From: Alteromonas australica
GTDB lineage: Bacteria > Pseudomonadota > Gammaproteobacteria > Enterobacterales > Alteromonadaceae
Direction: 5' to 3'
DNA length: 64,000 nt
Assembly: GCF_000730385.1 (NCBI RefSeq)
Contig: NZ_CP008849.1
Location: 806,001 to 870,000 of the forward strand
Numbering within the stretch: position 1 is the stretch's first letter; each line of letters opens with the position of its first letter. The position numbers were made by a program, and so were the translations under genes. Of this stretch, positions 56,471 through 64,000 are shown piece after piece. The notes beneath the pieces are model-generated. The model searched no databases. It worked only from the letters and a program-made list of their open reading frames with translations, and was not told where the DNA came from.

Positions 56471-57028
56471 TTAGTTATCGTCCTCGTTATTCTCGTCTTC
56501 TTTCGCCTTCTCATCGGTCAGCTTGCGAATCGCTTCTGGTCGAAAAACGGTGGTCACTCTGCCTTCATCATTGTCACCGCTGCCGGTGGCAAGAAGCTGT
56601 TCGGTAATCATGTCAAAGGTGATTTTATCGCCTTTCACAGAACTGGTGTCTTGTTGCAGCTCTGCATTGCCGTCTAACGAGAGAGTGCGATTAACCACTT
56701 CATAGCGAATTTCATTGGCTTTGGCTGTTACCGGGGTGCCGTCTTCTAAGGTTTGCGAATAACTTGCTGGCGCGCCTCTGGCGATGAATATCTCACGGCC
56801 TTCGCCTTCTGTTGCAACCACTTCCACTTCATCTGCGTTAATCACTAACGTGCCTTGGGAAATACGCACGTTATCCTTAAACAACGAGGTTTTATTCTTA
56901 CCATCAACAAACTGCGATTTAGAATCTACCTTTATCGGTTTGTTAAAGTCGCTTTCTGTCGCCGACGCTGTAACTGCAAAAAAACCTAAAATTAGGCTAG
57001 TTGCTAGGGGAATAAATGGTTTGTACAT
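56471..57028 (-). CDS. lptA: Periplasmic LPS-transport bridge protein LptA
   Basis: Forms the jellyroll bridge that carries LPS from LptC to LptD across the periplasm. From ATG 57028 the precursor is 185 aa with a signal peptide (cleavage near ASA-TES). The OstA-like domain (about 30-165) contains [26 protein letters not shown] and [23 protein letters not shown] two codons upstream (57034) is possible but less likely. The start overlaps the 3' end of lptC by about 32 bases. The C-terminus is highly acidic ([10 protein letters not shown]). Confidence 0.95.
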   Translation of the reverse strand: MYKPFIPLATSLILGFFAVTASATESDFNKPIKVDSKSQFVDGKNKTSLFKDNVRISQGTLVINADEVEVVATEGEGREIFIARGAPASYSQTLEDGTPVTAKANEIRYEVVNRTLSLDGNAELQQDTSSVKGDKITFDMITEQLLATGSGDNDEGRVTTVFRPEAIRKLTDEKAKEDENNEDDN

Positions 57029-57575
57029 GGTCAATTAGCTCATATTCCTGGGTACGTAAATTAGCGTTAAACCCGTTGCTATTAATTACATATCGCAAGC
57101 CTCGAATTTCCACTGGCTCGTCAGAAGCCATTTGCTTGCTGTTCAAATTGATTTCTATAAACGCCGTTTGTATGGTTCTTACAAAATCATCTTGGCTTTG
57201 GTTTTCAATTAAAACATTATTTTCTAATTGAATTAATTCGTTATTGTACAGCGTCCCTTCAACGGCGGTGACTTCCCACGGTGCTTTTGCATTGTCGCTA
57301 TATAAGGTATATCTGGGCTGTTGAAACAAAACAAACCCCAATTGATCGTAGTGTTCCATTGCGCGCGCAAATACTTTGTGATTTAACGCTCCGTCTTTGT
57401 CGTATAAGGTGGTGGTGATATTTTTGGCTGTATATGCAGGCTGCAGCGCGTCTAGGCTTTTATCTCTTGCCAATGTTGGTTCTTCTTTCATCCAGGTTGG
57501 CAAGTACATTAATAAGGCCAACGTAAAAAGTGCAGAAATACTCAACCCTAAGCGATTAAAGCCAAATAAGTTCAT
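56997..57575 (-). CDS. lptC: LPS export system protein LptC
   Basis: Single-pass inner-membrane protein that receives LPS from LptB2FG and hands it to LptA. The 192-aa protein has an N-terminal anchor (LGLSISALFTLALLMYLPTW, about 10-29) and a periplasmic jellyroll domain (about 50-190, ITTTLYDKDGALNHKVFARAMEHYD...YTLYSDNAKAPWEV). It overlaps kdsC by four bases and lptA by about 32. Confidence 0.95.
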   Translation of the reverse strand: MNLFGFNRLGLSISALFTLALLMYLPTWMKEEPTLARDKSLDALQPAYTAKNITTTLYDKDGALNHKVFARAMEHYDQLGFVLFQQPRYTLYSDNAKAPWEVTAVEGTLYNNELIQLENNVLIENQSQDDFVRTIQTAFIEINLNSKQMASDEPVEIRGLRYVINSNGFNANLRTQEYELIDHVQTIYSPSN

Positions 57576-58132
57576 ACACTGGCTCCGTGTATGCCATGCA
57601 ATTTGCCGTGCACTTGTAACAAGGTATCACAAATTTCTCTCACTGCACCAAACCCGCCGCGGGTTTCCAACACCCAATTGGCTTGGGCTTTCACCGTCGG
57701 GTGGGCATCGTTAACTGCAATTTTAATCGCCGCGTGTTCGAACATGCCGGTGTCTGGCATATCGTCACCTACCGCAGCAACGTGCTCACTGGAAAGGGAC
57801 AACGAACGCATTAAATCTTGTAGGGCGTCAGCTTTGTTTTCTTCACCTTGAATAATAGGGTCAACATTCAGTGCCTTCATTCTATTTTCAACAATAGCAG
57901 AGCGGCGCCCAGTAATGACTGCTACGGGAATCCCTGCCTTCACCAATGCTTTTACACCGTAACCATCGCGGGTATGGAATGCTTTAAGTTCTTCGCCGGT
58001 GTTACCAAGATAAATACGACCATCTGAAAATACACCGTCGACGTCGCACACAAGTAATTTCACCTGGGCCAATTGAGTGTATAGGGTGCGGGGTAATGAA
58101 GTATAAAGTGTCGTTTCTGTCATGATAGTCAC
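57572..58132 (-). CDS. kdsC: 3-deoxy-D-manno-octulosonate 8-phosphate phosphatase
   Basis: HAD-family phosphatase releasing Kdo for LPS core synthesis. The 186-aa protein has the nucleophile motif CDVDGVFSDG (about 29-38), motif II VITGRRS, and motif III VAAVGDDMPD. It sits between kdsD and lptC with one- and four-base overlaps, as in E. coli, so is translationally coupled. Confidence 0.96.
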   Translation of the reverse strand: MTIMTETTLYTSLPRTLYTQLAQVKLLVCDVDGVFSDGRIYLGNTGEELKAFHTRDGYGVKALVKAGIPVAVITGRRSAIVENRMKALNVDPIIQGEENKADALQDLMRSLSLSSEHVAAVGDDMPDTGMFEHAAIKIAVNDAHPTVKAQANWVLETRGGFGAVREICDTLLQVHGKLHGIHGASV

Positions 58133-59109
58133 TATAGCACGCCTGCTTTTAATAACATGTGCATATTGAAGGCACCTAACGGCTGGCGATGCTCATCAAC
58201 CACCATAAGTGCGCTAATTTTAAAGGTTTCCATTACATTTATTGCTTCAACGGCGAGTTGCTCAGGGTGGGCAACCTTGCCACCTTCCGTCATCACTTCC
58301 GCAACTTTTGCGGTATGCAAATTCAGCCTGGCATCTAGAATGCGGCGTAAATCGCCATCGGTAAATACGCCCACTAGCGTATTTTTATCATCCACAATAC
58401 CTGTCATGCCCAGTCCCTTCTTCGAGACTTCTAGGAGTGCTTCTGCCACCGATACATGGTGATTTACGATGGGAAGGTCATCGCCAGTAAGCATGATGTC
58501 GCTCACTTTTAAAAGTAACTTTCTTCCTAAACTGCCGCCGGGGTGAGACAACGCAAAATCGTCAGAGGTAAAGCCTCTGTCATCCAGCAAAGCGACGGCT
58601 AAGGCGTCGCCCATAACTAACGTAGCGGTAGTGCTGCTAGTGGGTGCAAGCCCCAAAGAACAAGCTTCTTTTTCCACACTGATATCCAACACAATATTGG
58701 CGTGTTGCCCCAACGCGCTCTGCCGGCTATTTGTCATGGCAATAATGGGTACATTTAAGCGTTTAACCACGGGAAGCAAGTTGACCAGTTCAGCGGTTTC
58801 GCCAGAGTTAGAAATGGCAATAAGGACATCATTTTTAGATAACATGCCTAAATCGCCATGATTGGCTTCCCCAGGGTGCATGAAAAACGCAGGGGTGCCT
58901 GTACTCGCTAGCGTCGCGGCAATTTTATTACCAATATGGCCAGATTTCCCCATTCCGCTTACTACCACTTTACCTTTGCATTGACGCAGTAAGTGACAGG
59001 CGTCAACAAAATGGGCGTCCAAGCGATGGTTGAGGGCACTGATGGCTTTCGCTTCGATGTCAATTACGCGTTTTGCTGACGCGATAAAGGAGTTCTCTGT
59101 ATTCGTCAT
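58132..59109 (-). CDS. kdsD: D-arabinose-5-phosphate isomerase
   Basis: Converts ribulose-5-phosphate to arabinose-5-phosphate, the first Kdo precursor. From ATG 59109 the protein is 325 aa with a SIS sugar-isomerase domain (about 35-180: VVSGMGKSGHIGNKIAATLASTGTP, HGDLGML, SNSGETAELV) and two CBS domains (about 200-325). The ATG shares a base with the yrbG stop (TAATG). An in-frame start five codons earlier, inside yrbG, is rejected. Confidence 0.95.
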   Translation of the reverse strand: MTNTENSFIASAKRVIDIEAKAISALNHRLDAHFVDACHLLRQCKGKVVVSGMGKSGHIGNKIAATLASTGTPAFFMHPGEANHGDLGMLSKNDVLIAISNSGETAELVNLLPVVKRLNVPIIAMTNSRQSALGQHANIVLDISVEKEACSLGLAPTSSTTATLVMGDALAVALLDDRGFTSDDFALSHPGGSLGRKLLLKVSDIMLTGDDLPIVNHHVSVAEALLEVSKKGLGMTGIVDDKNTLVGVFTDGDLRRILDARLNLHTAKVAEVMTEGGKVAHPEQLAVEAINVMETFKISALMVVDEHRQPLGAFNMHMLLKAGVL

Positions 59110-60065
59110 TATCCAAAGAGCCAAATTTGATAACCGATAAAGCTAGCAAGGAATAATGCCCCATTCGTGCGGGAGATTATTCGTTTGCCAATAAGGTCAA
59201 AGCTAAATAAAAACAACAACAGGGTTAGCCCAAGCATTACCCACATATCTCGGTTAAATACATCAGGGTCGAGTAGTCCAGGGGCTATCAACCCTGGCAT
59301 TCCCAGTACGGCCAACAAATTGAATATGTTCGAGCCAATAATATTACCTAATGCTAGGTCATCTTCACCTTTCAAAACCCCTGCGATGCTGGCAGCTAAT
59401 TCAGGCAAACTTGTGCCAAATGCAATGATGGTTAAGCCGATAACCAAGTCGGAGATTCCAAAGTAGCGCGCAATCTCTACCGCTGAATCTACCAAGAAGT
59501 GTGCACTTAAGGGTAAAAGAACCAGTCCGACACCGACCCATATGAGTGCTGAAGTGGTTGATACGTTTGAGGGAATTTCGTCGGCAGTTTCGGCAACAAG
59601 GGGGTCTTCTTTATCTACTTGTAGAGATAGCCAAGCCATCATGGCCAAGACAAAGACAAATAAGCCCATTAAAATTAAGCCTTCGTAGCTGGCTAATTCA
59701 CCGTCAAACAAAAATGCTACGGCAATTAGGGTAATGACTAATAAGGCGGGAAGTTCTCGTTTAAGTGTTGTTGAAGCCACCACTAGAGGTTTAACCAACG
59801 CGGTTATACCTAGTACTAGCGCAATGTTAGTGATATTCGAGCCTAAGGCATTGCCAACGGCGGTGTTCATATTGCCATTGGCTGACGCCATAGCAGAAAC
59901 AACAATCTCCGGCGCCGAAGACCCCATTGCAACAATAGTCAGGCCTATCATCATGGGGGAGATACCAATGTTTTTGGCGAGGGCAGACGCGCCGTACACA
60001 AAACGATCAGCACTCCAACTGAGCACAATGAGGCCAACAAGAAAAATAACTACGCTTAAAAACAC
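59109..60065 (-). CDS. yrbG: Calcium/sodium antiporter, CaCA family
   Basis: Inner-membrane exchanger of 318 aa with about ten helices in two inverted halves. Each half has the family alpha-repeat: GSSAPEIVVSAMASANG (about 49-65) and GTSLPELAASIAG (about 219-231), with the acidic ion-binding residues in place. An acidic cytoplasmic loop separates them (DKEDPLVAETADE). It is first in the yrbG-kdsD-kdsC-lptCAB run and divergent from mlaF, the E. coli arrangement. The transported ion pair is inferred from the family. Confidence 0.92.
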   Translation of the reverse strand: MFLSVVIFLVGLIVLSWSADRFVYGASALAKNIGISPMMIGLTIVAMGSSAPEIVVSAMASANGNMNTAVGNALGSNITNIALVLGITALVKPLVVASTTLKRELPALLVITLIAVAFLFDGELASYEGLILMGLFVFVLAMMAWLSLQVDKEDPLVAETADEIPSNVSTTSALIWVGVGLVLLPLSAHFLVDSAVEIARYFGISDLVIGLTIIAFGTSLPELAASIAGVLKGEDDLALGNIIGSNIFNLLAVLGMPGLIAPGLLDPDVFNRDMWVMLGLTLLLFLFSFDLIGKRIISRTNGALFLASFIGYQIWLFG

Positions 60066-60544
60066 AACAACCTGTTATTTTGATGATTTCATGGGATTGT
60101 CGCAAAAACAATGCCATTTGCCTATGGGAACTATGGGATATTTTAATTAATGATAGAATACGGGGATAAAAGGCTCGTGAAGCGCATGACAAATAAAGTG
60201 AAAATTGAAGGTAAATCTGATGCGAAACTATTGCGAAGCAATAGGCAATGATCAACCATTCGTTTTCATAGAACATATATTGTAACTTTTTGCTTTTGGC
60301 GCGAGCCTTGAAAAAGCGTACAATGCCTCAAAATTACACTCGTCAGTAAACTTTCTATTGTTTTTGCACTCATAGGCATAGTTATTGCTCATTCAGTGGG
60401 GCTTGCAACCCTTGAAAAAGCGACAAGGAACTGATGGGGAACTCCCCTGTACTAACGCGTGGTATTTAGAATGCGCATGCGTGGTTACACGGATAAGCAA
60501 GTAATAATAATTAATGGCTGTAGAAGTGCATCAGGGTTTCTGCA
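60066..60544. other. Divergent promoter region between yrbG and mlaF
   Basis: About 480 bases. It holds a good sigma-70 candidate for mlaF (60296-60324), two copies of a 13-base direct repeat CCTTGAAAAAGCG (60306-60318 and 60410-60422), a GGGGA/TCCCC mini-palindrome and two short reading frames (60434-60469 and 60471-60548) chained to mlaF. No RNA gene or larger protein gene is seen. Confidence 0.6.
60296..60324 (+). promoter_or_regulatory. mlaF: Candidate sigma-70 promoter of the mla operon
   Basis: TTGGCG (60296-60301) and TACAAT (60319-60324) are separated by exactly 17 bases. It would give a leader of roughly 215 bases before mlaF. Confidence 0.5.
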
Positions 60545-61387
60545 GTGACTAAATTTAATCATTCAAAGGTTGGCCTTAATAGAGCTATGGATCATTTAGT
60601 TGAAGTAGACAATCTTACCTTTCGACGCGCCGAGCGGCTTATATATGATGGTATATCGCTGCGGGTTCCGAAAGGCAAAATAACAGCAGTAATGGGCCCA
60701 AGCGGAATAGGCAAAACCACGTTGCTACGCTTAATCGGCGGGCAACTTATCCCCGATGAAGGGGACGTGAGATTTGATGGTAATTCAATTGTTGCCATGA
60801 ATCGACGAGAGCTGTATCAGACCCGTCGTCGCATGAGCATGTTGTTTCAAAGTGGCGCGCTGTTTACCGACATGAGTGTGTTCGACAACGTGGCATTTCC
60901 GTTAAGGGAGCATACCCAGCTTTCAGAAGACATTATTGCTACGACTGTCGCATTAAAGCTACAGGCTGTTGGCTTAAGAGGCGCTGCCTCGTTAATGCCA
61001 AGTGAATTATCGGGCGGAATGGCACGACGCGCCGCACTAGCGCGTGCTATTGCATTGGATCCTGACTTAATTATGTACGATGAGCCATTCGCAGGCCAAG
61101 ATCCTATTTCTATGGGCGTTTTGGTCAAGCTTATTAGAGAGCTTAACGATGCTTTGGGACTGACAAGTATCGTGGTAACCCACGATGTGACAGAAGTACT
61201 TACTATCGCTGATTACATATATATTTTGGCTGACAAGCGTGTTATTGGCGAAGGAACAGCGCAACAAATTAAAGAAAGCGAGTCTGAATTGGTTCAACAG
61301 TTTTTAAAAGGCCAAGCTGACGGGCCTGTTCCCTTTCATTTTCCTGCTGATGATTTAGAGCAAAGCTTCTTTGGAGGTGGGAAATGA
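60545..61387 (+). CDS. mlaF: Phospholipid transport ATPase MlaF
   Basis: ATPase of the MlaFEDB complex that moves phospholipids between the inner membrane and periplasmic MlaC to keep outer-membrane asymmetry. The 280-aa protein has Walker [11 protein letters not shown] (about 50-59), Q-loop LFQSGALF, signature [11 protein letters not shown], Walker B LIMYDEP and switch His VVTHD. The GTG 60545 start (CAGGG upstream) gives 14 residues more than an in-frame ATG at 60587, which yields [10 protein letters not shown] and fits E. coli MlaF almost equally well; the choice is open. Confidence 0.95.
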   Translation: MTKFNHSKVGLNRAMDHLVEVDNLTFRRAERLIYDGISLRVPKGKITAVMGPSGIGKTTLLRLIGGQLIPDEGDVRFDGNSIVAMNRRELYQTRRRMSMLFQSGALFTDMSVFDNVAFPLREHTQLSEDIIATTVALKLQAVGLRGAASLMPSELSGGMARRAALARAIALDPDLIMYDEPFAGQDPISMGVLVKLIRELNDALGLTSIVVTHDVTEVLTIADYIYILADKRVIGEGTAQQIKESESELVQQFLKGQADGPVPFHFPADDLEQSFFGGGK

Positions 61388-62160
61388 ATGTCTTTCAGTC
61401 GGTAGGCGCCTCTACCTTAGGTAAGATTAGCGCGGTTGGGCGAGCAGGTGTGATGCTCTTTGGCGCGTTGATTGCCGTGCCCCGCTTAAAGAATATCCCG
61501 CTGACAGTAAAGCAAGTTAATGTGGTAGGCGTTCAGTCTCTATTAATTATATTAGTGTCAGGATTGTTCATTGGAATGGTCATGGCACTGCAAGGCTATA
61601 CCATTCTAGTGGACTATGGTGCTGAGGGAAGCTTAGGGCCAATGGTGGCACTTTCGTTACTACGAGAGCTTGGCCCTGTGGTGACAGCATTATTGTTTGC
61701 GGGTCGCGCAGGATCTGCCTTAACCGCAGAAATTGGTTTAATGAAAGCCACTGAGCAGTTAAGTAGTTTAGAAATGATGGCGATAGATCCGCTACGACGG
61801 GTTGTCGCGCCGCGCTTCTGGGCCGGTATGATTTCTATGCCTATGTTAGCGCTGATTTTTAGCGCCGTAGGTATTTTAGGTGGTCACTTAGTGGGAGTGG
61901 ATTGGCTAGGCGTCGATGCAGGCAGCTATTGGTCAATCATGCAGTCCACCGTTGATTGGAATCAAGATGTAATAAACGGCGTGATTAAAAGCCTTGTTTT
62001 TGCCTTGGTTGTCACCTGGATTGCCATATTTAAAGGGTATGATTCCATTCCTACTTCGGAAGGGATCAGTAAAGCAACAACTGAAACCGTTGTGTTTTCT
62101 TCATTAGCAGTATTAGGGCTGGACTTCGTGCTCACCGCCCTTATGTTTGGTATCGAGTAG
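61384..62160 (+). CDS. mlaE: Phospholipid transport permease MlaE
   Basis: Inner-membrane permease of the Mla complex, 258 aa. It has about five to six hydrophobic segments and the family signature [30 protein letters not shown] (in the middle third), followed by an [22 protein letters not shown] stretch. ATGA overlap with mlaF. Confidence 0.95.
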   Translation: MNVFQSVGASTLGKISAVGRAGVMLFGALIAVPRLKNIPLTVKQVNVVGVQSLLIILVSGLFIGMVMALQGYTILVDYGAEGSLGPMVALSLLRELGPVVTALLFAGRAGSALTAEIGLMKATEQLSSLEMMAIDPLRRVVAPRFWAGMISMPMLALIFSAVGILGGHLVGVDWLGVDAGSYWSIMQSTVDWNQDVINGVIKSLVFALVVTWIAIFKGYDSIPTSEGISKATTETVVFSSLAVLGLDFVLTALMFGIE

Positions 62161-62169
62161 AGGGTTGGT

Positions 62170-62643
62170 ATGAATAAGTATAAAACGGAAATGATGGTAG
62201 GTGTATTTGTAGTCCTGACCATTGGCGCTATTTTGTTGCTGGCATTAAAAGTGGCCAATCAATCGATGGCCACAGACGGCGACACCTACACCCTGTACGC
62301 AAAGTTTGACAACATTGGTGGTCTTAAACCTCGCTCTGCGGTGAAGGTAGGCGGCGTGACGGTAGGTAGAGTGACTTCAATTTCCCTCGACCAAGGTGAC
62401 TTCACTCCCATTGTAGAGTTGTCAATATCAAACGAATACAACGGTTTCCCTGAAACCAGTTCGGTATCAATTTTAACGTCGGGCTTGTTAGGCGAACAAT
62501 ATGTTGGCTTCCAGCCTGGGTTCTCATTCGATGGCGTGGCTAATTTGAAAGATGGCGATTATCTGCAAGACACCAAGTCTGCGTTGGTACTAGAAGACTT
62601 AATTGGACAGTTTTTATTCAATCGCGGTAGCGACGAAGATTAA
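62170..62643 (+). CDS. mlaD: Mla complex MCE-domain protein MlaD
   Basis: Inner-membrane-anchored protein forming a hexameric lipid-conducting ring. The 157-aa protein has one N-terminal helix (about 7-27) and an MCE domain (about 35-120, YAKFDNIGGLKPRSAVKVGGVTVGRV and SVSILTSGLLGEQYVGF). At 157 aa it has a shorter C-terminal tail than E. coli MlaD (183 aa). Confidence 0.95.
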   Translation: MNKYKTEMMVGVFVVLTIGAILLLALKVANQSMATDGDTYTLYAKFDNIGGLKPRSAVKVGGVTVGRVTSISLDQGDFTPIVELSISNEYNGFPETSSVSILTSGLLGEQYVGFQPGFSFDGVANLKDGDYLQDTKSALVLEDLIGQFLFNRGSDED

Positions 62644-62723
62644 CGAATATTTAGGTAGGCGGATGAAACCATACGGGGTGTTATCAGGTCTGCTGTAGTA
62701 GGACACGATTTAGGAGAGTTACA

Positions 62724-63389
62724 TTGAAAAAGTTGATGGCAGTTGCCGGTTTATTGCTGATGTCGTTGGTAGGGAACGTTCAGGCACAAGAAATTAATGA
62801 TCAAAACCCTTACCAACTGGTGAAAGGCGTAGCGACAAAAACCTTTGATAGAATTAAAGCGAACCAAGAACAAATTAAGCAAGATCCAGAAATGCTTCGA
62901 ACCATTATGGAAGAAGAATTGGTGCCGCACATTGATTACAAATTTGCCGCATTTATGGTGTTAGGAAAGCACTTTAAATCGGTACCAAAAGAAAAAATGG
63001 GTGAATACATTAGTGTATTTAGACAATACCTAATTACTACCTACGCGGTAGCGATGGGTTACTACGACAACCAAGAGGTTATTTTCGAGCCAGAATCTAA
63101 CTTTGAAGATCAGAAGTCAGTTACCGTGCGTGCCGTAGTGCAAGATCCTGAGCGTCCAGAAATTAAAATTGCATTTAAAGTACGTAAAGACAGCAAAACC
63201 AACGAGTGGAAAGCTTACGACATGGTGGCTGAAGGTATTAGTATGCTAAACAGCAAACGTAGCGAATTTGAGTCGATCTTACGACAAGAAGGCATTGATT
63301 CAGTGATTGCACTAATGCGAGATAAAATTGGTAAGCCAGTAGAACTGAATCAAGATGAATCCTACGATATTGACGGAGCATCTGAGTGA
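62724..63389 (+). CDS. mlaC: Periplasmic phospholipid-binding protein MlaC
   Basis: Soluble shuttle between outer-membrane MlaA and the MlaFEDB complex. The 221-aa precursor starts at TTG 62724: TAGGAGAG is correctly spaced, and only this start gives the lysines of the signal peptide (MKKLMAVAGLLLMSLVGNVQA). The next ATG (62736) would remove them. The mature protein is a typical Tol-Ttg2/MlaC domain (VPHIDYKFAAFMVLGKHFKSVPKEK, FRQYLITTYAVAMGYYDNQ, GISMLNSKRSEFESILRQEG). The C-terminus is acidic. mlaB overlaps its stop. Confidence 0.95.
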   Translation: MKKLMAVAGLLLMSLVGNVQAQEINDQNPYQLVKGVATKTFDRIKANQEQIKQDPEMLRTIMEEELVPHIDYKFAAFMVLGKHFKSVPKEKMGEYISVFRQYLITTYAVAMGYYDNQEVIFEPESNFEDQKSVTVRAVVQDPERPEIKIAFKVRKDSKTNEWKAYDMVAEGISMLNSKRSEFESILRQEGIDSVIALMRDKIGKPVELNQDESYDIDGASE

Positions 63390-63694
63390 GCCTTTTTCAG
63401 GTAAGCGACACCGGTAAAATTAGTGTACATGGGCACCTCGACCATAACACACTGTCAAAAGACTTTTGGGTATGCTTAAGCGGGGCAGAACAGGATATAC
63501 TGAAACGTACAAAAACGTGTACTATCGACCTCAGTGATGTAGAGCGAGTAGACAGTGCCGGGTTAGCTTGGTTGTTGAACGCGATTAGAGATGGAAAGCA
63601 ACAGGGAATAGATGTTAGCCTGCATGATATGCCTGAAAAGTTGCTCAAGCTTGCTAAAATTAGTGACCTAGACAGCTTTTTGCCCGTAAATTAA
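63386..63694 (+). CDS. mlaB: STAS-domain protein MlaB
   Basis: Small cytoplasmic subunit that binds MlaF and supports its activity. The 102-aa protein is a STAS domain with the central CTIDLSDVERVDSAGLAWLLNAIRDGKQQG helix-strand pattern. GTG start overlapping the mlaC stop (GTGA). It shows low conservation outside the STAS core, as usual. Confidence 0.92.
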   Translation: MSLFQVSDTGKISVHGHLDHNTLSKDFWVCLSGAEQDILKRTKTCTIDLSDVERVDSAGLAWLLNAIRDGKQQGIDVSLHDMPEKLLKLAKISDLDSFLPVN

Positions 63695-63722
63695 GACAGT
63701 GAAACGAGAAAAGAAGTAAGTT

Positions 63723-63980
63723 ATGGAATTGTCAGAGATTGAAAATATCCTTAAAGAGGCGTTAAACCTTGATGAGGTACATGTGCGTGGAGAAGGTTCT
63801 CATTACAACATTATCGCCGTAAGCGATGCGTTTAATGAAATGAGCCGAGTAAAACGCCAACAGGCGGTATACGCACCCCTTGCAGATAAAATTGCAGATG
63901 GTTCTATGCACGCCATTTCGATAAAAACATTTTCAGTGAAAGACTGGGAGCGCGAGCGCCAGTTTAATATTCCTCAATAG
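63723..63980 (+). CDS. ibaG: BolA-family protein IbaG
   Basis: Cytoplasmic BolA-like protein that binds monothiol glutaredoxin with a [2Fe-2S] cluster; linked to acid stress in E. coli. The 85-aa protein has the family pattern: VHVRGEGSHYNIIAVSDAF and the C-terminal DGSMHAISIKTFSVKDW with the likely cluster His. It follows mlaB as in E. coli, where murA comes next. Its end lies 20 bases from the window edge, so murA would be outside. Confidence 0.93.
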   Translation: MELSEIENILKEALNLDEVHVRGEGSHYNIIAVSDAFNEMSRVKRQQAVYAPLADKIADGSMHAISIKTFSVKDWERERQFNIPQ

Positions 63981-64000
63981 GCGAGTCTTTTTTCGTGGAT

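Noticed and set aside
60007..60276. An 89-codon minus-strand frame upstream of yrbG
   Set aside because: It overlaps the yrbG start in another frame, is Cys- and His-rich and has no initiation signal; it lies in the promoter region.

Overview
The window reads as chromosome of a marine gammaproteobacterium of the Alteromonadales, most likely Alteromonas or a close relative. The grounds are gene order and protein similarity recalled from memory: lptD-surA-pdxA-rsmA-apaG-apaH, xerD-dsbC-recJ, rplM-rpsI followed later by petABC-sspAB, rpoN-hpf-ptsN-rapZ, the LPS-transport cluster and the mla operon, all with Alteromonas-like composition. No tRNA, rRNA, CRISPR array, transposase, integrase or phage gene is visible. 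Nearly all of the window is conserved core genome with a few accessory blocks between core operons.

Layout. 1-4.1 kb: a sensor-like protein cut by the left edge, a FadD-type acyl-CoA ligase, an orphan membrane protein and an exported PQQ-type sugar dehydrogenase. 4.1-13.6 kb: two different AcnB-type aconitases, with a secreted metzincin lipoprotein and an exported ATP-dependent DNA ligase between them. 13.7-17.7 kb: a DUF192 protein, lysC and a chemoreceptor. 17.9-24.5 kb (minus strand): the lptD to apaH operon. 24.9-36.1 kb (plus strand): djlA, xerD, dsbC, recJ, a small unknown gene, recO, pdxJ, acpS, rlmD, relA, mazG, followed by a convergent TPR protein. 37.1-38.0 kb: rplM-rpsI.

38.1-44.1 kb is an accessory cassette placed between rpsI and petA. 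It holds an ECF sigma factor, a FecR-type anti-sigma factor, a TonB-dependent receptor with an N-terminal signalling (STN) domain, and an exported M14 carboxypeptidase resembling cytosolic carboxypeptidases. Together they look like a cell-surface signalling and uptake system for a peptide. 44.5-48.3 kb: the cytochrome bc1 genes petABC, then sspAB. 48.5-50.7 kb is a second accessory block: two spondin-domain exported proteins and an OmpR-type regulator whose receiver domain lacks the phosphorylation residues.

50.7-60.1 kb (minus strand) carries mgtE, the nitrogen-PTS/sigma-54 cluster (npr, rapZ, ptsN, hpf, rpoN) and the LPS-transport and Kdo genes (lptB, lptA, lptC, kdsC, kdsD, yrbG). Diverging from it, 60.5-64.0 kb carries mlaFEDCB and ibaG. 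Outer-membrane biogenesis is therefore a recurring theme: LptD assembly with SurA and DsbC, Lpt transport, Kdo synthesis and Mla lipid traffic. The less ordinary features are the M14/TonB cassette, the spondin/pseudo-receiver block, the paired aconitases, the secreted metzincin, a perfect 38-bp palindrome after dsbC and possible chained short ORFs before mlaF.
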